DNA of 35,293 bases, from positions 1 through 35,293 of the forward strand of contig NZIK01000072.1 in the NCBI GenBank assembly GCA_002691625.1, given 5' to 3'. Numbering within the stretch: position 1 is the stretch's first letter; every line of letters begins with the position of its first letter. The translations under genes and the position numbers were made by a program. This document shows positions 16,494-26,200 of this stretch, piece after piece. The DNA is from Alteromonadaceae bacterium. GTDB taxonomy: Bacteria; Pseudomonadota; Gammaproteobacteria; Enterobacterales; Alteromonadaceae. The notes beneath the pieces were generated by a model, which did no database searches, was not told where the DNA came from, and saw only the letters and a program-made list of their open reading frames with translations.

Positions 16494-17960
16494 TTATGCT
16501 TCAATGTCGTAGCCAACAATGGCTTTGGTCTCGAGGTACTCTTCCAGCCCTTCGATGCCATACTCCCGGCCGCTTCCTGATTGCTTGTAGCCACCAAAAG
16601 GCGCTTGCGGATCCCAGGCCGGATAGTTGATCAGTACCTGTCCGCTGCGGATTTGACGGGCTACTGCTCTGGCTGCTGCTAAGTCGGCAGACTGAACATG
16701 GGCAGCCAGCCCGTACACCGTGTCGTTGGCAATCTCAATAGCATGCTCAACAGTGTCATAAGGAATAAGGCAAAGTACCGGTCCAAAAATTTCTTCCTGG
16801 GCAATTGCCATATCCGGGGTGACATCACTGAACACGGTAGGGCGGGTATAAAAACCTCGCTCAAAGCCATCGGGGCGACCGGGGCCACCGGTAACACAAC
16901 GTGCGCCCTCGTCGATGCCACGCTGGATCATGCTTTGTACCCGTTCAAACTGCGGGCGATTGGCCAGCGGACCATGTGTAGCCAGTTCGTTATCTGCCAG
17001 GCCAATTACAATAGACTCAGCGGCGGTAGCAGCCAGTTGCTCCACTTCGGCCAGGCGATCTCGGGGTACCAGCATGCGGGTAGGTGCACTGCATGACTGC
17101 CCGTTGTTACGCATACCAGCCTGAACACCAGACCCAACGGCATTGGCAAAATCGGCATCCGGCAACAGAATATTGGGTGACTTGCCGCCTAATTCCTGAC
17201 CCACCCGTTTAACGGTTGGCGCCGCAGCCTGAGCTACCAGGATCCCCGCCCGGGTAGAGCCGGTGAAAGAGACCATGTCGACATCCGGATGACTGGCAAG
17301 GGGCTCACCCACGTCTATACCGTTACCATTAACGAGATTGAAAACGCCTGCAGGAATGCCGGCATCATGGAGAATTTCAGCAAAGGCCAGGGCACTTAAC
17401 GGTGATAATTCGCTGGGCTTTAACACTACTGAGCAGCCAACAGCGAGGGCCGGGCCGACTTTCGCGGTAACCTGATAAAGCGGCCAGTTCCAGGGTGTTA
17501 TCAGACCGGCAACGCCAATAGGTTCGCGGGTGATAGCCGTGGTGCCACGCATTTTGGTGAATTCATAGCTGGCCAGGTTTTCCCTGGCAACACGGATGTG
17601 CGCGGCTGCCAGTGGTACTTGCGTAGACAAGGCATAGCCCAGCGTTGCGCCCATCTCCAGTGACATCAGGTTGGCCAGCTTATCGGCACGCTCATCGATT
17701 AGCTCCAGTACTTTATCCAGCACTGCAATACGTTCTTCGACCGGTGTGGCGGCCCATAACGGGAAAGCTTTTTTGGCCGCTGCCACGGCGGCATTTAGAT
17801 CTTGCTCACCGCCCAAACCAATGGTCGCTGCGGCCTCTTCGGTGGCCGGGTTAATAACATCAAACGGCTTATCCTGCGATAAAGCAACCCACTCGCCATT
17901 GATATACGCCTGAGCAAGCCGGCGGGTATCAAGCAACTGTTCGACGGGTTGTATTGTCAT
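16494..17960 (-). CDS. NAD(P)-dependent aldehyde dehydrogenase
   Basis: Cytoplasmic enzyme of 488 residues that oxidises an aldehyde to the acid. Key features: TPWNWPL (155-161), cofactor-binding KPSE (181-184), FTGSTRAG (232-239), general-base glutamate E256 in ELGGKSPN, nucleophile cysteine C290 in GQSCSAP and EEIFGPV near the C-terminus. I start at the ATG at 17960, with AGGA 8 bases upstream; an in-frame extension to 18020 has no ribosome site and no family match. It is first in the operon with the FAD oxidase. The 262-base gap to the divergent M20 gene must hold promoters for both; TATACT on the minus strand at 18066-18061 is a possible -10 but has no good -35. Confidence 0.93.
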   Translation of the reverse strand: MTIQPVEQLLDTRRLAQAYINGEWVALSQDKPFDVINPATEEAAATIGLGGEQDLNAAVAAAKKAFPLWAATPVEERIAVLDKVLELIDERADKLANLMSLEMGATLGYALSTQVPLAAAHIRVARENLASYEFTKMRGTTAITREPIGVAGLITPWNWPLYQVTAKVGPALAVGCSVVLKPSELSPLSALAFAEILHDAGIPAGVFNLVNGNGIDVGEPLASHPDVDMVSFTGSTRAGILVAQAAAPTVKRVGQELGGKSPNILLPDADFANAVGSGVQAGMRNNGQSCSAPTRMLVPRDRLAEVEQLAATAAESIVIGLADNELATHGPLANRPQFERVQSMIQRGIDEGARCVTGGPGRPDGFERGFYTRPTVFSDVTPDMAIAQEEIFGPVLCLIPYDTVEHAIEIANDTVYGLAAHVQSADLAAARAVARQIRSGQVLINYPAWDPQAPFGGYKQSGSGREYGIEGLEEYLETKAIVGYDIEA

Positions 17961-18222
17961 GAGATATTTCCTGTTAAAACGGATTGCTGCAAACCGCCCC
18001 TGAACGAATAAATTGTTCACGGCAGATTCTGCTGCAAAGTATGAGAATGAATATGAATCCAGTATAGGGGGGATGATGCAGCATGGGTTGCCGCTTTGAC
18101 ATCCTCAACAGCAAATTATATTAAAAAGTCAGGCCTAAACAGATCGAAAAATGTGTGCCGGGCACGCTAAAATGACATCCTACGGCTCATTAGCACAGGC
18201 AGTACGCTGCGGGAGAAGGACT

Positions 18223-19395
18223 ATGGCAAATTCACATGAACATGATGTAGAGGACTTACTGGAAGAGTTAATTGCCTTCAGGCGTGATATCCACGCTCAT
18301 CCTGAACTCGCCTTTAAAGAAGTCGATACGGCGAATAAAGTGGCGCAGAGTCTGCGAGACATTGGCCTTGAGGTAACCACCGGCATTGGTAAAACCGGCG
18401 TGGTGGGTACCCTTAAAGCAGGTAACTCCACCCGCACTATCGGTTTGCGTGCCGATATGGATGCCCTACCGATTGTTGAGCAAACCGGTCTGCCCTATGC
18501 CAGTTGCCATCACGGCGTTTTTCATGGCTGTGGGCACGACGGCCATACCACCATGTTGCTTGGGGCTGCCCGCCAGCTTGCGCGCAGCAAACAATTCGAC
18601 GGCACGGTACACTTTATTTTTCAGCCCGCTGAAGAGGGTGAAGCTGGCGCCAAAGCGATGATTGAAGATGGTTTGTTTGAGCGATTTCCTTGCGACCGTG
18701 TTTATGCCTTCCATAACTGGCCTGACTTACCGGCTGGCACCATTGCTACCCGCCCGGGCCCTATTATGGCGGCAGCAGATAAATTCTCTATCCAGGTGAA
18801 GGGCAAAGGCGGTCATGCTGCCGTGCCCCATCAAACCCCGGATGCCATTCTGGCGGCCAGCGAACTGGTTAGTCAGCTTAATACTATCGTGTCCCGGCGA
18901 ATCGCGCCAACGTCTACTGCGGTACTGTCGGTTACACAAATAAGCGGCGGCAGCTCCCACAATGTATTGCCTGGCAGCGTGGAACTTACCGGCACGGTGC
19001 GAACCTTTGATCCGCAAGTCCAGGATCAGATTGAAATGGCTATCCGCCAGGTTATTGAGGGGGTGGGCATAGCAACCGGCACGCAAATCAGTATTGATTA
19101 TAACCGCTACTATCCGGCAACTATCAACGCCGAAGCGGCTGCACAGCATGCGCTGACCGTGGCTGCAACGGTAGGTAATGCGGTTGAGGCGCCACAGCCC
19201 GCATTTACCTCTGAAGACTTTGCCTTTATGTTACAGGCCTGCGAGGGTGCGTATATCTGGTTAGGGCAAGGCAAAGGGGGCGAGCATATTCCTCTGCATC
19301 ACCCGGAATTTGATTTTAATGATGAGATCATCGCTACAGGCGTTAAACTTCACACCGCGCTGGTGGAGGATTTTCTGCCGCAACAGGGTGATTGA
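18223..19395 (+). CDS. M20-family amidohydrolase (N-acyl amino acid / hippurate hydrolase type)
   Basis: Cytoplasmic metal-dependent hydrolase of 390 residues that removes the acyl group from an N-acylated amino acid or similar amide. Motifs of the HipO/AMA1-type branch are all present: FRRDIHAHPELAF, LRADMDALPI, HGCGHDGH (101-108, metal ligands including C103 and H105), FQPAEEGEAGAK (E137, E138), FHNWP and the late ligand histidine in PLHHPEFDF. A dimerisation domain insert follows KGKGGHAAVP. I start at the ATG at 18223 because GGAG lies 7 bases upstream; earlier in-frame starts lack one. It is divergent from the aldehyde dehydrogenase-oxidase operon and followed by the GNAT gene in the same direction. 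Confidence 0.92.
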   Translation: MANSHEHDVEDLLEELIAFRRDIHAHPELAFKEVDTANKVAQSLRDIGLEVTTGIGKTGVVGTLKAGNSTRTIGLRADMDALPIVEQTGLPYASCHHGVFHGCGHDGHTTMLLGAARQLARSKQFDGTVHFIFQPAEEGEAGAKAMIEDGLFERFPCDRVYAFHNWPDLPAGTIATRPGPIMAAADKFSIQVKGKGGHAAVPHQTPDAILAASELVSQLNTIVSRRIAPTSTAVLSVTQISGGSSHNVLPGSVELTGTVRTFDPQVQDQIEMAIRQVIEGVGIATGTQISIDYNRYYPATINAEAAAQHALTVAATVGNAVEAPQPAFTSEDFAFMLQACEGAYIWLGQGKGGEHIPLHHPEFDFNDEIIATGVKLHTALVEDFLPQQGD

Positions 19396-19503
19396 AATAA
19401 CAGATTTGACCTGCCTGAGATGAGTAAACAGCAAAATCTGTTGTCCACAGCCGGTAAAATCAATGCCATTGAATTTAAACTGCAATACAGGCCTGAACCG
19501 CTA

Positions 19504-20355
19504 ATGACTAAGACTGCTTTTACCGTTCGCGAGATGCGCGAAGCCGACCTGCCAATCTGCCTTGAATTTACTCAGCAGGTAAAGTGGCCGCATCGGATGG
19601 GGGATTGGCAACTGCATTTTTCCCAGGGCAATGGTAGTATTATTGAAAATGCAGAGGGCGATATTGTAGGTTGTATCCTGTGGTGGGATTATAGTCAGCA
19701 ACTCGCCACAGTGGGCCTGGTTGTAGTGCCTGAACATATGCAGGGTAACGGTCTGGGGCGCAAGCTGATGGATACCGTGATGAGTCAGACCGGTGAGCGC
19801 AATTTGCAACTGGTGGCCACGGTGGCCGGCAAACGCTTGTATCAACAATGTGGTTTTGAAGAAGCGGCGTTAATTTATCAGGTGCAGGGGCAATTGGCCG
19901 GAACAGTAGCGCCGCTGTCGTCGGATGCCAGTATCCAAGCGCTTGATACCAACAACCTGGCAGATATCATAGCACTGGATGTCGCTGCTTATGGCTGCAG
20001 TCGGGCGTCGTTACTCACTGCCGTGGCGCAGCAGGGTAAAGGGCTGGTAGCTTATCGTGACGGTAAAGCGGTTGGTTATGCGATGTTGCGAACCAGCGGT
20101 CATGGTCAGACTCTGGGGCCGGTACTGGCTGATGATGACGATACCGCGAAAGCTCTGATCAGCCAGTTGCTGACCAGTGAGACCGGCTTTATTCGGTTCG
20201 ATTTAACTGAGCGGGCTAAGGCCATTCAACCCTGGCTGGAGTCATTGGGACTGGCGCAGGTTGATGAAGTCAGTCTGATGGTGAAAGGTGAGTTTGTGCC
20301 GGCGGGTGGAACCGGCGCGAAAATTTACAGTCTGATTTCTCAGGCATTTGGATAA
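19504..20355 (+). CDS. Double-GNAT N-acetyltransferase
   Basis: Acetyl-CoA-dependent transferase of 283 residues. The first GNAT domain shows FTVREMREADLP at the start, VGLVVVPEHMQGNGLGRKLM (acetyl-CoA loop, pattern Q-x-x-G-x-G/A) and LYQQCGF. A second, weaker domain after about residue 145 (GLVAYRDGKAVGYAMLR, LGPVLADDDDTAKALI) matches the YitH/Acetyltransf_18 type seen in related proteins. I prefer the ATG at 19504, since it lies just before the family start. An in-frame ATG at 19420 would add 28 residues without domain match; neither has a strong ribosome site. It lies 108 bases after the M20 gene and 15 bases before the metal-efflux operon. The acceptor is unknown. Confidence 0.8.
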   Translation: MTKTAFTVREMREADLPICLEFTQQVKWPHRMGDWQLHFSQGNGSIIENAEGDIVGCILWWDYSQQLATVGLVVVPEHMQGNGLGRKLMDTVMSQTGERNLQLVATVAGKRLYQQCGFEEAALIYQVQGQLAGTVAPLSSDASIQALDTNNLADIIALDVAAYGCSRASLLTAVAQQGKGLVAYRDGKAVGYAMLRTSGHGQTLGPVLADDDDTAKALISQLLTSETGFIRFDLTERAKAIQPWLESLGLAQVDEVSLMVKGEFVPAGGTGAKIYSLISQAFG

Positions 20356-20370
20356 AAGGCAAGCTTACTG

Positions 20371-20721
20371 ATGGGTAAATGGGTTAATTTTCTCGTTCTG
20401 GTACTGCTGCTCTCGGTGAGCACGCAGGCATTGAGCGTGGTATTTGACTCTCACGCTGCCCACCAGGAAACGGCCTCTCATCTGTCAGATACACGCCATA
20501 ATGAAGCTCACTCTGAGCAGAGCCAGCCACCAGAAAATACCGCCGACAGCAGCGGGCTGGATTGCCAGCACTGTTGTCATTGCCATGGTGCACAACACAT
20601 CTTTCTCCTTTTATTGATTAAAGCACCGCCGGTCGATGGCCACTATGCGGTGCGATACAACCTTAACCAGCCTCCCGCCACTGGCTTCTGGCGTAATTTG
20701 CTGCGTCCGCCCATCGCTTAA
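20371..20721 (+). CDS. Small exported His/Cys-rich protein, CzcI/CopL-like
   Basis: A 116-residue protein with an N-terminal hydrophobic segment (about 5-22) that serves as a signal peptide or anchor. A histidine-rich middle is followed by GLDCQHCCHCHGAQH (near 81-95), which looks made to bind metal. The C-terminus ends LLRPPIA, like small proteins often found first in czc-type operons. It begins 15 bases after the GNAT stop and precedes the CzcCBA-like genes, so a role in periplasmic metal binding or control of efflux is likely but inferred. No domain is certain. A large hairpin overlaps its stop codon. Confidence 0.65.
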   Translation: MGKWVNFLVLVLLLSVSTQALSVVFDSHAAHQETASHLSDTRHNEAHSEQSQPPENTADSSGLDCQHCCHCHGAQHIFLLLLIKAPPVDGHYAVRYNLNQPPATGFWRNLLRPPIA

Positions 20722-20777
20722 CAAAGAGTTTCGAAAGCGTACCGGTTATTGGTAACCGGATGATAAACTTTGTTAAG
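20717..20777 (+). promoter_or_regulatory. Two-tier hairpin between the czcI-like gene and czcC
   Basis: The outer arms CTTAACAAA (20717-20725) and TTTGTTAAG (20769-20777) are perfect. Directly inside, GTTT (20728-20731) pairs with AAAC (20765-20768), with GA bulged. A separate inner hairpin, CCGGTTA-TTGG-TAACCGG (20742-20759), stands within. The outer arm ends 10 bases before the czcC ATG and contains the upstream stop codon. It could adjust translation or RNA stability of the downstream genes. Confidence 0.6.
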
Positions 20778-20787
20778 AGATTAACCT

Positions 20788-22008
20788 ATGAAACTGCAAT
20801 TATGCGGTGCGGCGTTAATGACCGCACTGAGCTTTCCGGTTCTTGCCGGCGAGCAACCCTGGGCCAATTGGCTGATGAGCACGGTGGAGCGTCACCCCAT
20901 CATGCAGGCCTATCAATACGAAAACAGCGCTGCAAAATACCAGGCGCAAGCCCTGACTAAACCCATTTATAACCCGTCGCTGGATACCTCCATGGAAAGA
21001 GAGGGCAGTGAGACCAATTTTCAAATCGGACTGTCTTCGGATATTGACTGGTGGGGGGTAAGGGAAGCTCAATCTGAGGTTGGCAGACTTCAGGCTGAGC
21101 AGCGTGCACTAGCGGTGCAGATAGCCACTAATGATCTGCTGGCGCAAATCCTCAATGCTCAGATTGATGTTCAGCTGGGACAACAGGGATATGAGCTTGC
21201 TCGCATGCAGGTAGAGCAGGATCTGCGGCTACTCAGATTAACCGAACAACAACTGGCTGCGGGCGAGGTTAACCGAACCGAACTGGCCATGGCAAAGTCA
21301 GTTGTGGCGCAAGGTATGGTGGCGGAAAACGAGCGCCTCAGTGCATGGTTAAGCGCTCAAAAAACGTTGCGCACACTGGCTGGTGAGCAGGCTGCGGATG
21401 TTACTGTTAACCAGGCATTCTTTCAGGCGCAACTGAGGGCACCCGCACCGCAGCAATTACTTGCCTTGCCTGCTGTAAAACAGGCACGGCTTGAGTGGCT
21501 GGCTGCAACTGCCAGCGCAAATCAACAACAAACCGCGAATAAGCCGGTGCCCAATGTGGGATTTGGTGTTGGCCGTCAGGCCGGGGAATCTCTGCTTTCT
21601 GTCAATGTGTCGGTGCCTATTCAGTTTCGCAATAACTTCAACGAGGTCGCTCTTGCTGCAAGAGAACTGGCTCTGGCCAGCGAAGAGCGCCTGCACGCAC
21701 AATTGCGCGATACCCGCGAAGCGGTGCGTAACCTCGCCGAACAGCTACAGCAAACCCGCCTGCGGTTTGAGCAATGGCAGGGACTGCACGATAACGAAAT
21801 GACCGAGCAGGTTGATGTACTTCAACAACGTTATGCGCAGGGCGATCTGAGTCTTGCTGACTATCAATGGCAGGTGCAGCAGCTTAGGGATGGCATGCAG
21901 GCTGGCCTGACGCTGCAAAAAAATTACCAGCAAACCTACGTTGCTTATCTGCATATCACCGCCGGGTTGGCGGATGTGGTTTCTTCATTAATTTCTTCGG
22001 AGCAGTAA
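20788..22008 (+). CDS. czcC: TolC-family outer-membrane efflux channel, CzcC-like
   Basis: Outer-membrane channel subunit of 406 residues for a tripartite metal-efflux pump. A signal peptide covers about residues 1-20 (PVLAGEQ). The remainder has long Gln/Ala/Leu-rich helical repeats typical of the TolC coiled-coil barrel in two related halves, with strand segments such as NPSLDTSMERE and PNVGFGVGR. Its place directly before adaptor and RND genes defines it as the CzcC/CusC-like subunit. The adaptor begins one base after its stop, so translation is coupled. The name reflects family and context, not a proven substrate. Confidence 0.88.
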   Translation: MKLQLCGAALMTALSFPVLAGEQPWANWLMSTVERHPIMQAYQYENSAAKYQAQALTKPIYNPSLDTSMEREGSETNFQIGLSSDIDWWGVREAQSEVGRLQAEQRALAVQIATNDLLAQILNAQIDVQLGQQGYELARMQVEQDLRLLRLTEQQLAAGEVNRTELAMAKSVVAQGMVAENERLSAWLSAQKTLRTLAGEQAADVTVNQAFFQAQLRAPAPQQLLALPAVKQARLEWLAATASANQQQTANKPVPNVGFGVGRQAGESLLSVNVSVPIQFRNNFNEVALAARELALASEERLHAQLRDTREAVRNLAEQLQQTRLRFEQWQGLHDNEMTEQVDVLQQRYAQGDLSLADYQWQVQQLRDGMQAGLTLQKNYQQTYVAYLHITAGLADVVSSLISSEQ

Positions 22009-22009
22009 T

Positions 22010-23197
22010 ATGTCACACTTTCACAACTATCTGGCGGTGCTGAGTATCACTGCTTTACTTTACAGTCCTGTACTCCCTGCGCAGGAGCATGATCATGCCC
22101 ATGAGGAAGAGCACGAAACTGAGGCTCACGCTGAAGAACAGGACCATGGTCATGATGATGAACATGGCCACGACGAGCACGCTGAGACCAACGTAGTGAG
22201 CCTCAGTGATGGGCAGCGGCAAACGGCCGATATTCACCTGGAAACCCTGCAACCCATGACCCTCAGTGAACAGGTTTATGCACCGGGCGAAATCAAGGTG
22301 AATGGTTATCGCAGTTATATTGTGTCGCCCCGGGTCAGTTCTGTGGTGACTGCCCGTCACGCCGGACTCGGTGAAAAAGTGACGTCTGGTCAGCCACTGG
22401 TCACCCTTTTCAGTGAAGAAATGATCACCGCGCAGAGTCAGCTCCAGCAGGCTTATGTAGAGTGGCAGCGGGTCAGTAAACTCGGGCAGGGTGCGGTAGG
22501 CGAGAAGCGCTTTGTGAGTGCGCAAACCGAATACAACGCTGCCAATCGGCGTTTACAGGCGTTAGGTTTATCTGCTGCTATCATCGCCCGCATAGAGCAA
22601 AACACCAATTATCCGTTGGGCGAATACACGCTCACGGCGCAAACGTCGGGTCTTATCATGACCGATGAATTCAATCAGGGGCAACGCATTGAGCCCGGTC
22701 AGCCACTGATGCTGCTGTCTGACGAGGCGCATTTATGGGTTGAAGCACGCTTGTCAGCCCAGAACGACCTGCACCTACAGCCGGGCGATCAGGCCAGCGT
22801 CGTAGTTGGCGATATCGCAGCAATTGGCACTGTTCTTCAGGAGTCGCACACTATCGATCCGGTGAGTCGTACACGCACGGTGCGCCTTGAACTGGATAAC
22901 CGTGACCACCGCTTTCACTCCGGTATGTTTGTCGATATTTACTTTAATGGCTCGCAAACCGACGCCATCCTGGCGGTGCCTCAGTCGGCGCTGATGCGCG
23001 ATGCTGAGGGCGAATGGCAAATCTTTATCGCTGACGACGACGGCGATTTGCTCCCGCAAGTAGTGACACTCGGGCCACAATACGGTGACTGGCAGGCCAT
23101 TAGCGGTGTGAAGCCGGGCCAAACCTATGTGAGTCGCGGGGCCTTTTTTGTTGCGTCAGAAATCGCCAAGGGCGGTTTTGACCCACATAACCATTAA
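22010..23197 (+). CDS. czcB: Periplasmic adaptor of metal RND efflux, CzcB-like, His-rich
   Basis: Membrane-fusion protein of 395 residues linking the RND pump to the outer-membrane channel. After a signal sequence (about 1-24) comes a His/Glu/Asp-rich stretch at about 26-60, a likely metal-binding tail or chaperone-like region. The fold then shows the lipoyl/barrel-sandwich halves (VSPRVSSVVTARHAGLGEKV and LTAQTSGLIMTDEFNQGQRI), a helical hairpin between them, and beta-barrel and proximal domains (TRTVRLELDNRDHRFHSGM). GGAG is found in the end of the upstream gene, 7 bases before the ATG. The His-rich part suggests Zn/Co/Ni/Cd-type cations, as in CzcB, more than Cu/Ag. Confidence 0.9.
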   Translation: MSHFHNYLAVLSITALLYSPVLPAQEHDHAHEEEHETEAHAEEQDHGHDDEHGHDEHAETNVVSLSDGQRQTADIHLETLQPMTLSEQVYAPGEIKVNGYRSYIVSPRVSSVVTARHAGLGEKVTSGQPLVTLFSEEMITAQSQLQQAYVEWQRVSKLGQGAVGEKRFVSAQTEYNAANRRLQALGLSAAIIARIEQNTNYPLGEYTLTAQTSGLIMTDEFNQGQRIEPGQPLMLLSDEAHLWVEARLSAQNDLHLQPGDQASVVVGDIAAIGTVLQESHTIDPVSRTRTVRLELDNRDHRFHSGMFVDIYFNGSQTDAILAVPQSALMRDAEGEWQIFIADDDGDLLPQVVTLGPQYGDWQAISGVKPGQTYVSRGAFFVASEIAKGGFDPHNH

Positions 23198-23206
23198 CAG
23201 GGGCTT

Positions 23207-26200
23207 ATGATGTTTGCATGGTTAATAAGCCGCGCGGTGAAGCTGCGCTTTGTATTGTTACTGGTACTTGTGGGCCTGTGTGTGATGGCGGCTCTTATGA
23301 TACCGCGACTCAACCTGGATGCCTTTCCCGATGTCACCAATATTCAGGTGGCCATTAATACCGAGGCCCCGGGTCTGGCAGCCGAAGAGGTTGAGCAGCT
23401 GATTACCTATCCCATTGAAGCGGTAATGTATGCGCTCCCCGATGTTGAAGAGGTACGCTCGATTTCCAAAACCGGGTTATCCGGCATTACCGTGGTGTTT
23501 AAGGAAGGTACGGATATTTATTTTGCCCGACAACTGGTGTTTGAACGGTTGCAGATAGCCGCGGAGATGATCCCCGAAGGGGTTGGAGTACCAGCCATTG
23601 GCCCCAACACCTCGGGCCTTGGCCAGGTGTATCAATATCTGTTGATTGCCGAACCGGACTCAGGTTTCGACAGCATGGCATTACGCAGTCTTAATGATTA
23701 CCTGATAAAACTCATGTTAATGCCGGTTGATGGCATTACCGATGTGCTGTCGTTTGGCGGCTATGTGCGCCAGTATCAGGTGAATCTGTATCCCAACCGG
23801 TTGCTGTCTTATAACCTGACTCAGCAGGATGTGGTGGATGCTTTATCCCGCAACAACAACAATGCCGGCGGCTGGTATATGCAGCGCGGCCCGGAACAAC
23901 TGGTGATCCGCGGTACTGGCTGGCTGTCATCAGGGCAGCAAGCTCTGGAGGAGCTTAAACAAGTTCCATTGAAAACGTCAGGTGCAGCCATTGTCACAGT
24001 GGGGGACGTGGCTGAAGTCAGGTTTGGCAGCGAAATACGCCAGGGTGCCGTGACTATGTCAGTTAAGCACGCCGATGGCAGTATCAGCAATCGCGGCGAG
24101 GTGGTTTCCGGCGTGGTTTTAAAACGCATGGGAGCTAACACCAATGCCACTATCGAAGGCATTAATGCTAGGCTGGATTTAATTGCTAAAGCATTGCCCG
24201 AGGGTGTTCACTTTGAACCCTATTACGACCAGGCGGATCTGATTAAACAGGCGGTAGATACTGTAGTAAAAGCCCTGTTACTGGCCTTTATGTTCATTGT
24301 CATTGTGCTGGCATTGTTTCTGTTAAGCGTGAGGGCAACGGTATTGGTGTTGCTTTCTATCCCGGTGTCGATCGGATTGGCGTTGGCCATGCTCAGCATG
24401 TTGGGAATATCTGCTAACCTGATGTCTTTGGGCGGAATGGCCGTTGCCATTGGTATGCTGGTGGATGGTTCGGTGGTTGTGGTGGAGAATATTTACCAAA
24501 AATTACCGAAAAACAGCACCGAAACCCATAAAATTCCCACATTAGTGGTGACTGCGGCCCGGGAAGTGGCAAAACCTGTCTTTTTTGCGACGCTGATTAT
24601 TCTGGTGGTATTTACTCCGCTGTTCAGTTTTGAAGGCGTGGAAGCTAAACTGTTTCAGCCCATGGCCATCGCCATTATGCTGGCCCTTATTTGTGCGGTG
24701 CTGGTGGCGTTGATATTTGTGCCGGTACTAGCCACGTTTTTACTGAGCGCACGGCCGGTTAAGCAGCGCAATAATCTGTTGCTTAGTACTTTGGAGCGCG
24801 GTTATGCGAGACTGCTTAACATCACTATGGGCCAGCGCAAATGGGTTACTGGCAGTTCACTGGTACTGATAGCGATTGCCGGCGTGTTGCTGCCCCGGCT
24901 GGGCACTGAGTTTGCGCCGGAGCTGGAAGAAGGCACCATCAACCTGCGGGTGACACTGGCACCTTCAGCCAGCCTGGAAACGGCGCTAAGCGTGGCTCCG
25001 AAGCTTGAAAGCATGTTGCTGGAATTTCCTGAAGTGACCTATGCGGTGAGTAAGATTGGCCGTGCCGAGATAGGCGGCGATCCGGAACCGGTAAACAATA
25101 TAGAAATCTATATAGGTTTACGGCCGGCAAGTGAGTGGCAAACCGCAACCAACCGGGTGGCTCTGCAGGAAGCTATGGCGCATAAACTGGAAGCGCATCC
25201 TGGACTTTTGCTTAACTTCTCGCAGCCTATTGCTACCCGCGTAGATGAACTGTTATCCGGTGTTAAAGCGGAGCTGGCGATTAAATTATTCGGGCCGGAA
25301 CTTGATGTACTGGCTGAGTATGGCCAGCAGATTGCTGAAGTGGTCGGCAGCATCGAGGGCGCTCAGGACGTAGCGATGGAACAAATAAGCGGCGAAGCCC
25401 AGTTAGTGGTGCGGCCGGTGCGAAAGCAGCTTAGCCGATATGGCCTGGACGTTGCTGATGTGATGAATCTGGTCCAGCACGGGCTGGGTGGCGCCTCAGC
25501 CGGGCAAATTATTAACGGCAATGAACGGTACGATATCGTGGTGCGTTATGCCGAAGCTTTCCGGGGTGATATTGCCGCCATCAAAGAACTGCGCCTGCTG
25601 ACTGCGCAGGGGGCATGGATACGCTTGCAGGATGTCGCGTCGGTGGCGATTGAGTCGGGGCCGCCTCAAATCCGCCGGGATGATGTGCAGCGCCGGGTAG
25701 TGATTCAGGCGAATGTTGATGGTCGTGACATGGGCAGTGTGGTGGCAGATATTCAGGCCGCTATTGAAGCCGACGTTGCGCTGCCTGGCGGCTACGCGGT
25801 GCAGATCGGTGGTCAGTTTGAGAACCAGCAACGCGCCATGCAGCGCTTAATGCTGGTGGTGCCAATATCCCTGCTGCTGATTGCCTTGCTGTTATATTTT
25901 GCGTTTGCCGATGTTCGCCTGGTCGCCTTAATTATGGTGAATATTCCGTTAGCAGCAATTGGCGGCGTGTTTTCTTTGTATGTGAGTGGTCACTATTTAT
26001 CTGTGCCGAGTTCAGTTGGTTTCATTACTTTGTTTGGTGTGGCTGTATTGAATGGCGTAGTGATGGTGGAGAGCATCAATCAGCGGCGTGGGCAAAACAC
26101 AGATCTGGCTGTTGCTATTTTCGATGGTGCCTGCTCACGACTCCGGCCGGTATTAATGACTGCGCTCACATCGGCGTTAGGGCTCATTCCAATGCTTTTG

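Noticed and set aside
22055..22525. A 156-codon antisense frame inside the CzcB-like gene
   Set aside because: It mirrors the coding bias of the adaptor gene, whose domains are clear; the antisense protein has no recognisable features.
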